Shown: piece by piece, positions 24,258-32,766 of the stretch
How the letters are laid out: each line of letters starts with the position of its first letter
Numbering within the stretch: position 1 is the stretch's first letter
DNA from: Oligoflexia bacterium
GTDB lineage: Bacteria; Bdellovibrionota; Bacteriovoracia; Bacteriovoracales; Bacteriovoracaceae
Direction of reading: 5' to 3'
DNA: 64,000 nt
Assembly (NCBI GenBank): GCA_024229115.1
Contig: JAAEST010000011.1
Span: 1-64,000, forward strand
Notes under the pieces: generated by a model
What the model was told of the DNA's origin: nothing
What the model saw: the letters and a program-made list of their open reading frames with translations, nothing else
Databases searched by the model: none
Translations under genes and position numbers: made by a program

Positions 24258-25244
24258 ATGATTTTAGTGACTGGTGGAGCAGGATTTATTGGTTCAGTTT
24301 TAGTTAAAGAATTAAATAATCAAGGACATGAAGATATTGTTATTGTCGATCGTCTTCGTGATACAGATAAGTGGAAGAACCTTCGTGGTTTAAAGTATTC
24401 AGAATATATTCATGCAGATGAATTTATCGATAGTACTTACCAAGATATTCATGAGTCACTGACGATGATTTTTCATATCGGTGCCTGTTCATCAACAACA
24501 ATGATGGACATGGATTATCTGATGGAAAATAATGTGAATTATTCGAAGAGCCTTTGGGTTCTTGCCACTCATTTAAAGATTCCATTTATCTATGCTAGTT
24601 CGGCAGCAACTTATGGAGCTGGTGAACAAGGTTATAGTGATGATCATAAGAAAATTCGTGATCTCCTTCCTCTGAATCCTTATGGTTACTCGAAGCAGTT
24701 ATTTGATGAGTGGGCGTTACAGCAAAGTGATACACCATCAATGTGGTTTGGGCTTAAGTACTTCAATGTTTTTGGTCCTAATGAATATCATAAAGAAGAG
24801 ATGAGAAGTCTTGTTCATAAGGCCTTTGGTCAAATTAACGAAACAGGAAAGGTAAAGCTTTTTAAATCTCATCGTCCAGACTTTGAAGATGGTAAGCAGC
24901 TTCGTGACTTCATTTATGTGAAAGATGTGGTGAAAGGAATGCTCGCTCTCTCTGAAAAGAAACGTAGCTCAGATGCCCAAGCTTCAGGTATCTATAATAT
25001 GGGAACTGGGAAGTGTCGTAGTTTTCTTGATCTTGTGAAGGCCACTTTCAAAGCAATGGATAAAGAAGAAAATATCGAATTCATCGATATGCCAATGTCT
25101 ATTCGTAATCAGTATCAATACTTCACTGAAGCAGATATGAGTAAATTCTTAAAACTTTGTCCAGGATTTGAGTTTAGCTCACTTGAAGATGCGGTGGCCG
25201 ATTACGTTCAAAATCATTTGATGAAAGACAATCCGCACTGTTAA
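24258..25244 (+). CDS. hldD: ADP-L-glycero-D-manno-heptose-6-epimerase
   Basis: 328 residues. Starts MILVTGGAGFIGSVLV (NADP-binding GxxGxxG), YASSAATYG, catalytic YGYSKQLFDEW, KYFNVFGPNE and YKVD-type FIYVKDVVKGM. Last step in making the heptose of the lipopolysaccharide inner core. GAGGA precedes ATG. The 3' end overlaps the convergent SDR gene by 4 bp. Confidence 0.92.
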   Translation: MILVTGGAGFIGSVLVKELNNQGHEDIVIVDRLRDTDKWKNLRGLKYSEYIHADEFIDSTYQDIHESLTMIFHIGACSSTTMMDMDYLMENNVNYSKSLWVLATHLKIPFIYASSAATYGAGEQGYSDDHKKIRDLLPLNPYGYSKQLFDEWALQQSDTPSMWFGLKYFNVFGPNEYHKEEMRSLVHKAFGQINETGKVKLFKSHRPDFEDGKQLRDFIYVKDVVKGMLALSEKKRSSDAQASGIYNMGTGKCRSFLDLVKATFKAMDKEENIEFIDMPMSIRNQYQYFTEADMSKFLKLCPGFEFSSLEDAVADYVQNHLMKDNPHC

Positions 25245-26728
25245 TTACGCTTACGGGTCTTCTTCTTGGCAGAAGAAGTTTTCTTAAATCGCGAAAGATA
25301 CTTGGCGAAAGCAAACATGACTTTCTCATGGAAGATCGCTTGAGTGTAGATGTAAACAAACCAAGGCAGAGTGGGATAGAATTCATGAATCGCTGCCAGC
25401 GTAAATTTCTTATTAGAGACCTGACGAAATTCTAGCCAACCAGTATCCGAAGTCTTACTTAGCATTCCCCCCACAATAAAGAATTTTTGACGGTTAGGGT
25501 CCTCATTCTTAATAAGTTTTAATGTAAGAAGAGGCTTAGGCAAAAAGATCATATGAAAATTCACCAATTGTTTCTTCTCATTCACCTTTATCTTAATAAA
25601 GGGTTTAAGATAACTCGGAAGAAATTTTAAGTATTGATTAGAAATCCACTGACTACTCTTATGTGGAAGAGAAGGAAGTCGCTGGATGGACCTCACAGTA
25701 TTTTGCATCTTCTTATTATATTCTTTTTGATCATCGCTATGTTGTTTTCTTTGATAGAACTTCTTCTTATCTTTTTCAACGCTGATCTTAAATTCACTCT
25801 CGGCCATTTTTGAAAAACGACGATACTTGAGAACAGATTTCATCAAGTTAGTCACTTCAACTTTTGGGAGATGACAATTGAGAGAATCAATCAGAGGAGA
25901 AACTAAAACATAGGGAGAGTTACCAAAGAAACTAACCCAACGTTTAGAAAACTCAATTGAGTTAATGGGAAGATTCACACAAATAACTTTCTTTCCTTGT
26001 GCCTTGGACATCAACTTGATTAAGCGGCGATAGGTGAGGTTCTCTCCAGTGACCGCATTAATGATAGGCTCATTAAAACGATTATCGGAAAGGGTACGAT
26101 TAATAATTTCGACGAGGTCGTGTATATGAATGCAATGAGTTCTATTCTTAGTCCACTTTGGAAGAATCATAATAGGGAGTCTTTTAACTAGATTTTCTAA
26201 AATTTCATAAGAAGATCCACCTCGACCGATAATCATACCGGCCCTGATTGACTGACTTTCAATTCCACTATTGAAAAAGACTCTTTCAACTTCAGCCCTC
26301 GATTTGAGGTGCTTACTAATTTTCGTCTTGAGTCCCTTCTTGAGTCCCTTTTTGGGGACAGGCCCACCAAGATAAACAATCTTTTGTACACTATTATGAC
26401 GACAAGCTCGGACAAAGTTATCGGCCAACAGTAAATCAGTGTCGGCAAAGTTACCTTGAAAGAGACGAGTACTTGGGATCATAGAGTGAACGAGATAGAC
26501 AGCAACTTCTACTCCTTTGAGGGAGTCTTTAATAGATTGTGCTGAGAAGAGATCTGTTTGTCTCCATTCCACATCATCTGGCCAACTATCTGATTTTGTT
26601 CGTGAAATTGCAATAATCGAATACTTATCATGAAACTTCTCGATAAAATGACGCCCGACAAATCCACTAGCTCCAATGAGGGCCAGTTTCTTTTTGATTA
26701 TTGGCGTTTCATGATCAGTCGTTGTCAT
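25241..26728 (-). CDS. SDR-family NAD(P)-binding protein with C-terminal DUF2867-type domain
   Basis: 495 residues. N-terminal Rossmann motif ALIGASGFVGRHF, then VAVYLVHSM, VQKIVYLGGPVP and IRAGMIIGRGGSSYE, as in atypical SDRs with a DUF2867 C-terminus. The C-terminal ~140 residues (from LKPFIKIKVNEKKQ; WLEFRQVSNKKFTLAAIHEF; LPWFVYIYTQAIFHEKVM) fit that lipid-binding-like domain. The tail is strongly basic (KKTSSAKKKTRKRN). Exact reaction unknown. Convergent with hldD. Confidence 0.8.
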   Translation of the reverse strand: MTTTDHETPIIKKKLALIGASGFVGRHFIEKFHDKYSIIAISRTKSDSWPDDVEWRQTDLFSAQSIKDSLKGVEVAVYLVHSMIPSTRLFQGNFADTDLLLADNFVRACRHNSVQKIVYLGGPVPKKGLKKGLKTKISKHLKSRAEVERVFFNSGIESQSIRAGMIIGRGGSSYEILENLVKRLPIMILPKWTKNRTHCIHIHDLVEIINRTLSDNRFNEPIINAVTGENLTYRRLIKLMSKAQGKKVICVNLPINSIEFSKRWVSFFGNSPYVLVSPLIDSLNCHLPKVEVTNLMKSVLKYRRFSKMAESEFKISVEKDKKKFYQRKQHSDDQKEYNKKMQNTVRSIQRLPSLPHKSSQWISNQYLKFLPSYLKPFIKIKVNEKKQLVNFHMIFLPKPLLTLKLIKNEDPNRQKFFIVGGMLSKTSDTGWLEFRQVSNKKFTLAAIHEFYPTLPWFVYIYTQAIFHEKVMFAFAKYLSRFKKTSSAKKKTRKRN

Positions 26729-26757
26729 ACTCTATTATAACATGTTCTAATTTAGAC

Positions 26758-27105
26758 ATGAAAAAGATAAAGTTATACGGAATCCCTAATTGCGACACTG
26801 TAAAAAAGGCCAAGAAATATCTTGATAATAACGGTGTTGATTATGAATTTATAAACTTCAAAAAAGAAGCTCCAACGAAGGCCTTAATTAAAAGGTGGAC
26901 TCAAGATCTTGGTGAAATTCCTGTGAATAAAAGAGGAACGACATTTAGAAAGATCAAAGATGAGTTTGAAGGATCAACACAAGCAGGGCAGATCAATGTC
27001 CTAGTTGAAAATTCTTCGGCCATTAAAAGACCAATTCTTGAAAAAGCAGATAAGGTTTTAGCGATTGGTTTTAAGGAAGCTGATTGGAGTGAGATTAAGC
27101 TCTAG
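26758..27105 (+). CDS. ArsC/Spx-family (YffB-like) thioredoxin-fold protein
   Basis: 115 residues from ATG 26758, where the homologous part MKKIKLYGIPNCDTVKKAK begins. Conserved features: the single N-terminal Cys, INFKKEAPTKALIKRW, INKRGTTFRKI-type block and IKRPILEKADKVLAIGF. Family members are arsenate-reductase-like, glutathione-linked or RNA-polymerase-binding (Spx); this sequence fits the YffB group of unknown function. Divergent from the SDR gene with 29 bp between starts, so their promoters overlap. Confidence 0.85.
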   Translation: MKKIKLYGIPNCDTVKKAKKYLDNNGVDYEFINFKKEAPTKALIKRWTQDLGEIPVNKRGTTFRKIKDEFEGSTQAGQINVLVENSSAIKRPILEKADKVLAIGFKEADWSEIKL

Positions 27106-27115
27106 ATAGAATTCT

Positions 27116-28444
27116 ATGAATAAAAATAGGGCCTCATTACTTCTTTCATTCATCTTTATTTTAATTACGAGTTTTTCTATAGAAAGACTCTTTTCCAATT
27201 ATCGCTTTAGCTTAAGTCAGTTGAATCTCTTTGACTCTCTTAAAATTGAGAATCAATTTATCTATTTAATGGGTTCTACTGAGTTTATGAATAAGGGGAA
27301 TACTCTCAATCGCAACCGACTCAATCTTAATATGTGGAATAAGAATCAATTTCTTCGCTTTAAGAAAAGTCCCCGTCAGATTGAAGCTTTTCTGAATATC
27401 GAAGATCAAGCAAATTTCTATTTTGTTATCAATCGAAAACAAAGTCCTAATCTCGTTGTTAAGTTTAGTGAGAAAAATGTTGAGCTCTTAGAGTGGTTTG
27501 AAGGTGATGAACCAATTAAGGTAAAAGAGTTGTTAGGAAATATTTCTTATCCAGTACACTTATCTTTTAAAGAAGGCCGCCTTAGTCTCTCTCAGAAACA
27601 ACTTTGGGAAGAAAAGAATTACACCAATATAGGACTCAAGGGGAGTTTGAAAGGGGATATTTGGTTAGATCAGCTCATCGTAAATGACAGTGAGATTTCT
27701 TTTGTCGCTCCTTTTAATATCACTCATTTCTTCGGAACCGTGGCCCTCTTATGTCTTCTCATTCTTCTGATCCCATTTGTTTTCTTAAGAACGAATGTGG
27801 CAATCTTTGTGATGATCTTAGCAGTGAGTGTCTACTTCTATGATGAATACTATGCTCAAACTCATTATGTTCTCGACTTCCTTGTCTATGATGAAGAAAC
27901 TGAAGATACTGAATTAATAAAGAAAGAAAGCGAGAGAGTGGTTAAAGAACTTTCTGCTAATAAAGGAAAAGTGCTCTTTATTGGAAGTTCTCAAACTTAT
28001 GGAGAAGGAGCCAGCTCAGTAGAGAAGAGATGGACGAATCTTTTCTGTGTCGATAAAGAATTAGACTGCTTAAATATTGCCATCAGATCAGCCACGACAA
28101 ATACATTTAATCGATTGGTAAATGAGATTGTAAGTTCAGCTCCTCAAGAGATCTACTATGTTCTTGGTCATAATGATGAGGATGTGGATAAACATTTTGA
28201 TAATATTCACTTCTTTATAAAGAATATGAAAAAGCACAATATAAAGATAACTCTTGTAGTAGAGCCGAATATTTATAATTTAAAAGAAGACGATCCTCTT
28301 GCCCTCAATATAATTAACTTATCAAAGAGAACTCAAACCTTTCTTGTTGATCCAAGAAACTTTCTTAAGGCCAATGGCTGGTATTGGTGGGATGTTGTTC
28401 ACCTAACAGATCTAGGTCATTATCAATTCTCAAAGTCATTTTAG
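27116..28444 (+). CDS. Membrane protein with SGNH-type hydrolase domain
   Basis: 442 residues. N-terminal membrane helix, a periplasmic part, two adjacent helices (about 203-245: FFGTVALLCLLILLIPFVF), then an SGNH domain: block I VLFIGSSQTYGEGAS with the nucleophile Ser, block III-like YYVLGHNDED, block V DVVHLTDLGH with the Asp/His pair. Such proteins often remove or add acyl groups on envelope polymers. Ends shortly after block V. Confidence 0.7.
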   Translation: MNKNRASLLLSFIFILITSFSIERLFSNYRFSLSQLNLFDSLKIENQFIYLMGSTEFMNKGNTLNRNRLNLNMWNKNQFLRFKKSPRQIEAFLNIEDQANFYFVINRKQSPNLVVKFSEKNVELLEWFEGDEPIKVKELLGNISYPVHLSFKEGRLSLSQKQLWEEKNYTNIGLKGSLKGDIWLDQLIVNDSEISFVAPFNITHFFGTVALLCLLILLIPFVFLRTNVAIFVMILAVSVYFYDEYYAQTHYVLDFLVYDEETEDTELIKKESERVVKELSANKGKVLFIGSSQTYGEGASSVEKRWTNLFCVDKELDCLNIAIRSATTNTFNRLVNEIVSSAPQEIYYVLGHNDEDVDKHFDNIHFFIKNMKKHNIKITLVVEPNIYNLKEDDPLALNIINLSKRTQTFLVDPRNFLKANGWYWWDVVHLTDLGHYQFSKSF

Positions 28445-28508
28445 GGACATTTTGCAGTGGCAATCTGCCATCGGTGGTATTTTGCTCCATGTCTTTATAA
28501 CTTAAGTG

Positions 28509-28529
28509 TTTGAAATTACATGTTTCAAA
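28509..28529. promoter_or_regulatory. Inverted repeat next to the sigma-54 promoter
   Basis: TTTGAAA - 7 bp - TTTCAAA, ending 3 bp before the -24 element. Could be an operator; too close for a usual sigma-54 activator site. Confidence 0.35.
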
Positions 28530-28531
28530 AG

Positions 28532-28548
28532 TTGGCACGTCCATTGCT
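28532..28548 (+). promoter_or_regulatory. Sigma-54 (RpoN) promoter
   Basis: TTGGCACGTCCATTGCT matches the -24/-12 consensus TGGCACGNNNNTTGCW at every fixed position, with GG and GC exactly 12 bp apart. It is directed at the DksA-like gene; transcription would start near 28559, leaving a ~94-nt leader that contains a TGACAGAC/GTTTGTCA hairpin. Confidence 0.85.
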
Positions 28549-28652
28549 TTATGTAAGCGTGACAGACATCAGGAAGAAGTTTGTCAGTGCAGGAAGCATA
28601 AAAAATCTCAAGGACACGGAGACTGAACCTATCAAGCATATGGAGAGTGGTA

Positions 28653-29120
28653 ATGGAAACATCAACGATTGAAAATTTTAAGAATCTTTTTTTAGAAATT
28701 AAAAGTAATTATGAAAAAAGACAAGATCAACTAACAGAAGTTTTTGATAAGACAAACTCTGGTGATGAAGTTGATCAAACACTTGAAGATCGTGATCGCC
28801 AACTACTTTTAAAATTAAAAGGACGTGAAAGACATTTCCTTAAGAAAATAGATGTAGCCTTAGCAAAGATTAATAACGGAACTTTTGGTGAGTGTGATGA
28901 ATGTGGATGTGAAATCGAGCATAATCGTCTAATGGCCAGACCAACTGCGACGATGTGTATTGGTTGTAAAGAAGAGCAGGAAAGTGCCGAGAAGCATATC
29001 CCATATCAGAAAAGGAGTCATACTCATGGAAAAGAAATCATCAACGATAATGTTCTTCCGTTTGCGGGTAACAATAGCAAAAAACAAATTTCTATTATCA
29101 GTAGCGAAGGCTTAAGGTAA
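28653..29120 (+). CDS. DksA/TraR-family zinc-finger protein
   Basis: 155 residues from ATG 28653 (GGAGAG 5 nt upstream). A helical N-terminal hairpin is followed by LKKIDVALAKINNGTFGECD and the finger CDECGCEIEHNRLMARP...CIGC (C-x2-C-x17-C-x2-C). DksA proteins enter the secondary channel of RNA polymerase and alter initiation with ppGpp. The acidic tip residues usual in DksA (DxxDxA) are not clear here: the coil has ...SGDEVDQTLED. Its own sigma-54 promoter and a strong terminator make it a single-gene unit, so it is likely switched by an enhancer-binding regulator. Confidence 0.85.
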   Translation: METSTIENFKNLFLEIKSNYEKRQDQLTEVFDKTNSGDEVDQTLEDRDRQLLLKLKGRERHFLKKIDVALAKINNGTFGECDECGCEIEHNRLMARPTATMCIGCKEEQESAEKHIPYQKRSHTHGKEIINDNVLPFAGNNSKKQISIISSEGLR

Positions 29121-29167
29121 TGAGGAAGCAATAGCTTCCGAGCAATAATAACAAACAAGCAGATTAT

Positions 29168-29195
29168 AAGGGGACCCGATTGGGTCCCTTTTTTT
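29168..29195 (+). terminator. Terminator after the DksA-like gene
   Basis: GGGACCC (29171-29177), GATT loop, GGGTCCC (29182-29188), then seven T. Textbook rho-independent terminator. Confidence 0.93.
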
Positions 29196-29197
29196 GT

Positions 29198-29238
29198 CGG
29201 GCAATCGGGCAATCGGGCAATCGGGCAATCGGGCAATC
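29198..29238 (+). repeat. 8-bp tandem repeat CGGGCAAT x 5
   Basis: Five perfect head-to-tail copies of CGGGCAAT followed by C, immediately after the terminator T-run. Non-coding; copy number is likely to vary among strains by slippage. Confidence 0.95.
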
Positions 29239-29257
29239 TCATTCAGTTTCAAATTTT

Positions 29258-29336
29258 AACTCCACTCTCGAAAGAATCAAGGACGACTCCGTCGCCACTT
29301 CGTGGTTACATCCTTGACTATTTCTCCTGTGGAGTT
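29258..29336. repeat. Branched inverted repeat upstream of the four-helix-bundle gene
   Basis: Outer stem AACTCCAC (29258) / GTGGAGTT (29329); inner stem TCAAGGA (29277) / TCCTTGA (29311); inside it two small hairpins, CGAC-TCC-GTCG (29284-29294) and CCAC-TTC-GTGG (29295-29305). All stems are perfect. Shape suggests a folded RNA or a REP-like element. Confidence 0.8.
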
Positions 29337-29367
29337 GTGTAGAGATATTGAATAAGAAAAGGAGATT

Positions 29368-29664
29368 ATGATGACGAAATTCAGAACATTAGAAATTGCT
29401 AAAAAGTTTTACCGTGAAGCTAAAGGATTAAGATTAAAACAACCTCTAAAGAATCAATATGACCGAGCACTTTTAAGTATAGTCCTCAATCTCGCAGAGG
29501 GAAGTGCTAAGCCAACAGCGAAAGATAGAAAGAAGTTTTACTCAATTGCATTAGGTTCATTTAGAGAAGTACAAACGATAGTTGAGCTCACAGATAATTG
29601 GACTCTTTTTCAAAAGTCAGATGTACTGGGAGCTCATCTATACAAGCTTGTTAAGAATACATGA
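29368..29664 (+). CDS. Four-helix-bundle protein (23S rRNA IVP type)
   Basis: 98 residues, slightly shorter than the usual ~115. Pattern: LEIAKKFYREAKGLRLKQP, DRALLSIVLNLAEGSAK, DRKKFYSIALGSFREVQTIVEL. Family members were first seen in intervening sequences of 23S rRNA genes but also stand alone; function unknown, though some pair with retroelements or rRNA IVS. AAGGAG lies ahead of ATG 29368. It sits just after a folded repeat, reminiscent of IVS stems, but no rRNA is near. Confidence 0.85.
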   Translation: MMTKFRTLEIAKKFYREAKGLRLKQPLKNQYDRALLSIVLNLAEGSAKPTAKDRKKFYSIALGSFREVQTIVELTDNWTLFQKSDVLGAHLYKLVKNT

Positions 29665-29666
29665 TT

Positions 29667-30905
29667 CTAACGAAATAATCTAAGGGTAAACGGATTGGAG
29701 AAACGACCCACCGGCTTACCATTTCGATCTAATGGAATAACACGGAATTGATAAACTCCCCACGTTGGAAGTTCACGTGCAGGGTGGAGATTATAGACAC
29801 CCTTTGTTCCTTGAATCATAACGTGTCCGAGAGCATTGCTTGGATCAGGACTCGTTCCATTTGGATTACTAAATGACATTCCAGGCTTTGAGGCTTCGAA
29901 GACGAGCCCGAAAGCTCCACTAAAACGGCTTACATCTAAGGCCACTGGAATAATCATATTCGGGTTATTACTTGAAACTTGTGTTTGTCCATTCACAGTT
30001 GGTGTTGTCGCAATGTCTCCCGTTGGTGGTGGAGGGTCACCTGGATCTCCGCCTGAGTTTGTTGGAAGCCACCAACAAAGGGGACGCATTCCAATTTCAT
30101 GACCACCAGGTCTTGAACAAACTCCAGCATTTGGATTGTTCTGGCCTATTTGAACATCTTTATGAACTTCACACAGAGCTGCTTGGAAATAAGTATCAAG
30201 ACGACATTGATAGTGTGGGTGAGAGTCAAAAGTTTTAGAAACAACCTTCGTATCAGGTCTTGCAAAGTTTGGAGTCACACCATTACTTAATTGAGCGAAC
30301 ATTGAAGATGTCGCAAAACCGGCCATACTTACTCGCATACAAACAGCACCTTCTTCACCATTACCATGTTGCTCTTCACATTTTGCTTTTACTTCTGAAG
30401 GAATATTCATTTCTTGAACTATTGCTTGATTGTTCTCGTCTTCAAAAATTTTACGAAGACATTTAGATCCTGCGAAGTAATCAGATTGTCCTTCATTACT
30501 GGCCCAGCTGGCACCACTTTCATAGCGAGGAGCTCCTCCAAGGTGGTGACCAATTTCGTGGCACATTACGAGAGCAAAACCATCTTTAGTCATACTTGGG
30601 TGACGAGCAAGTCCACCAAACATTTTAATGATCCAGTTATTTCCTTCGCGATTGGCGAAGGCGTTGACTGTTCCATCACCCCAATCTTGTTGAACAACAA
30701 GGTTACCCCCTGCTGATCGAAAGTAAGGGGAGTAGTAGTTTTTAATTTTGTTAATGACTTCATTAAATACTGGTTCAGTAATTCCTGGAGATCTAAACTC
30801 CTTAGAGATATTCCAGTCATTCTCTGGGAAGTATCCTTTTCCATTGACACAGGCAAAAATAAAGCTGCTGTAGAGTAGGGAAATCGAAACGATTATACCT
30901 TTCAT
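29667..30905 (-). CDS. Secreted HExxH metalloprotease-like protein
   Basis: 412 residues with a signal peptide (MKGIIVSISLLYSSFIFACV). Zinc motif MCHEIGHHLGG with H116, E117 and H120. Several Cys residues follow (CLRKI, KCEEQ, VCMRV, YQCRLD, LCEVH, VCSRPG, LCWW), probably disulfide-bonded. A Pro-rich hinge (GDPPPPTGD) leads to a C-terminal beta-sandwich-like domain (about 290-412). Secreted peptidases of this kind are plausible in prey digestion; target unknown. Ends 3 bp from the convergent IVP-type gene. Confidence 0.8.
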   Translation of the reverse strand: MKGIIVSISLLYSSFIFACVNGKGYFPENDWNISKEFRSPGITEPVFNEVINKIKNYYSPYFRSAGGNLVVQQDWGDGTVNAFANREGNNWIIKMFGGLARHPSMTKDGFALVMCHEIGHHLGGAPRYESGASWASNEGQSDYFAGSKCLRKIFEDENNQAIVQEMNIPSEVKAKCEEQHGNGEEGAVCMRVSMAGFATSSMFAQLSNGVTPNFARPDTKVVSKTFDSHPHYQCRLDTYFQAALCEVHKDVQIGQNNPNAGVCSRPGGHEIGMRPLCWWLPTNSGGDPGDPPPPTGDIATTPTVNGQTQVSSNNPNMIIPVALDVSRFSGAFGLVFEASKPGMSFSNPNGTSPDPSNALGHVMIQGTKGVYNLHPARELPTWGVYQFRVIPLDRNGKPVGRFSNPFTLRLFR

Positions 30906-31037
30906 AAAAATCCTTTATCGCTAATGTATAAAGGCTTTTCGGTGGTCCTATAATGAATGTTTTGGAAAGGAAAATACTCAGAAGCACTTCGGCAAATTCT
31001 GCCAAAGTGCTTACATCGAAATGATTTAAGTTATTGA

Positions 31038-31694
31038 TTATCTATCGCGAAATGCTTGAGTAACTTTAGATCTTACTCTTAGTAAGTGAAGATAAAGTTC
31101 TTTATTGGCCATAATTTCTTCATCAATTTCGTTTAGTTCTTCTGGTGGTTGACGACCATCTTTAACGTCACGAATTTTCTTTAAAGACTTTTTGATTTCA
31201 TTAAGCATTGAAACTTCTTCAAGACCATTTTTACTAACAACATTCTTTTGGAATGAACTTACTTTATGAAGAGTTAATGATAGTGCTTCAATATTACTAT
31301 TAATTGCTAGATTCTTATGACGAGATTTATCTTCAGCTTCTTCTCTCATTACTCTTGTTAATTCTTCAAAGGCACCTAAAAGAAGTTCGTGTCTCTTTGC
31401 AGGTGTATCTCCCATATCTGGATTTGCTGTCCATAACTGGAACTCATGAGAGTTGGCATAGATTTGAGCGTTTGTAATCTTCTCTTGCATTGATGAAGAT
31501 TCTTGAAGTCTACGAAGAGCTTCACGACGAGCATCTCTTGTTTCCTTCGCTCTTAATTGATGAAAAAGAGCAGTCGAAATTTCAGCAGTTCTATCTGTCT
31601 CATCAGGGCGACGTTCTTGAGATCCGCCATCAGCAAAGGCTGAAATCGAGCAGAAAGAAATAAGTAGAATAAAAAGTGTTACTGTTCTTGCCAT
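31038..31694 (-). CDS. Secreted helical protein, paralogue of the next gene
   Basis: 218 residues; signal peptide MARTVTLFILLISFCSISAFA. The mature protein is almost wholly charged helix. It shares a layout with 31787-32599: SMQEKITNAQIYANSHEFQL against TFAQKLTYAQAYTDAFDHQL, and NIEALSLTL...SMLNEIKKSLKK against KTEALNLFALAV...SMLSLIHDALKK. Function unknown. Stands between the protease and its paralogue, all on the minus strand. Confidence 0.65.
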   Translation of the reverse strand: MARTVTLFILLISFCSISAFADGGSQERRPDETDRTAEISTALFHQLRAKETRDARREALRRLQESSSMQEKITNAQIYANSHEFQLWTANPDMGDTPAKRHELLLGAFEELTRVMREEAEDKSRHKNLAINSNIEALSLTLHKVSSFQKNVVSKNGLEEVSMLNEIKKSLKKIRDVKDGRQPPEELNEIDEEIMANKELYLHLLRVRSKVTQAFRDR

Positions 31695-31786
31695 AACTAT
31701 ATCCTTATTAGTTCGTGGCCTATTCTATAATTTTGAGGATATTTCTCTACAGATTTGAAATATTTACATGATTTATTTAATTTCGC

Positions 31787-32599
31787 TTAGTTAAAGAGGA
31801 GAGTTTGCATATTCTGCTTAAAAGTCTCATCTACCTTAATCTTTGAAAGAGGCTTTCTGATGCTCTTATCAAGCTTTGCCTGGATCCCTGCGCTTCTCAT
31901 GAAATCACGTGCTGAAATTGAATCTAATAAATAAGAATTAACTCTTTGTTGTTGAACTGTATTCAGAGAACCTTTCTTGCCTTTGAAAATAGAAGAGAGG
32001 TGTCTTAGTTTCTTTTCATCACTTAGACTAACAAGTGCCATCGCGGCATTGATATTGTAGCGAAGATTTAACATTAGCTTTGCTTCTTCTTGATAGATAA
32101 GAACTTCTTCTTCATAGTCTGTTAAGTCAGCTAAACCAATAAGACCCTTAGCTAGTGGCTCTGCTTTTTTTAGAGCATCATGAATGAGAGAAAGCATCGA
32201 CGAGCTTTTATTTCCCTTAAGAGAAACGGCCAATGCAAAAAGATTAAGAGCTTCGGTCTTTTCAGATGTCGCTTTAACATCATCAAGATCTTTAAAGGCC
32301 TTTAAGTTTTCACCAACATTTCTAAAATATTCTGTAACAGCGTTTTTCTTATTTACTAATAACTGATGATCGAAAGCATCGGTGTAAGCTTGGGCATAAG
32401 TAAGTTTTTGAGCAAAGGTATTAGCTTCATTCATACGCTCAAGATTTTTCGTTCGACTTTCTCTGGAAGCTTCACTTCTAGAATTATTCTGATCTAATCT
32501 TTCAGAGGTCGTCGTTGGTACTTGAACAACTTCAGTTTCTTTATTACATCCACTAATTGAGATGAGGCCTATCGCTACTAATAAATTAAAATTTTTCAT
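31787..32599 (-). CDS. Helical lipoprotein, paralogue of the preceding gene
   Basis: 270 residues. Lipoprotein signal MKNFNLLVAIGLISISGC with Cys18. Predicted all-helical mature part with the YAQAYTDAFDHQL and SMLSLIHDALKK segments shared with the secreted neighbour, plus a C-terminal extension (about 60 residues). One paralogue is membrane-anchored, the other soluble, which suggests a pair that works together or an old duplication. No family recognised. Confidence 0.65.
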   Translation of the reverse strand: MKNFNLLVAIGLISISGCNKETEVVQVPTTTSERLDQNNSRSEASRESRTKNLERMNEANTFAQKLTYAQAYTDAFDHQLLVNKKNAVTEYFRNVGENLKAFKDLDDVKATSEKTEALNLFALAVSLKGNKSSSMLSLIHDALKKAEPLAKGLIGLADLTDYEEEVLIYQEEAKLMLNLRYNINAAMALVSLSDEKKLRHLSSIFKGKKGSLNTVQQQRVNSYLLDSISARDFMRSAGIQAKLDKSIRKPLSKIKVDETFKQNMQTLLFN

Positions 32600-32766
32600 G
32601 AAGCGGATACTAGGTGAAACGACTTAAAACAACAAATTGATTAGGAAATATTTACAAATAGAGAGTTGAGCTCGCTAACTCGTTGTAATTGCTGATGCTT
32701 GTCATTTTAAATCCGCTAAGGTACTAATATTAATAGATTATTTACATTTTTTTGCGGGCGTTACTT

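Noticed and set aside
29198-29238. Tandem 8-bp repeats as a CRISPR array
   Set aside because: Units are 8 bp with no spacers and no cas genes.
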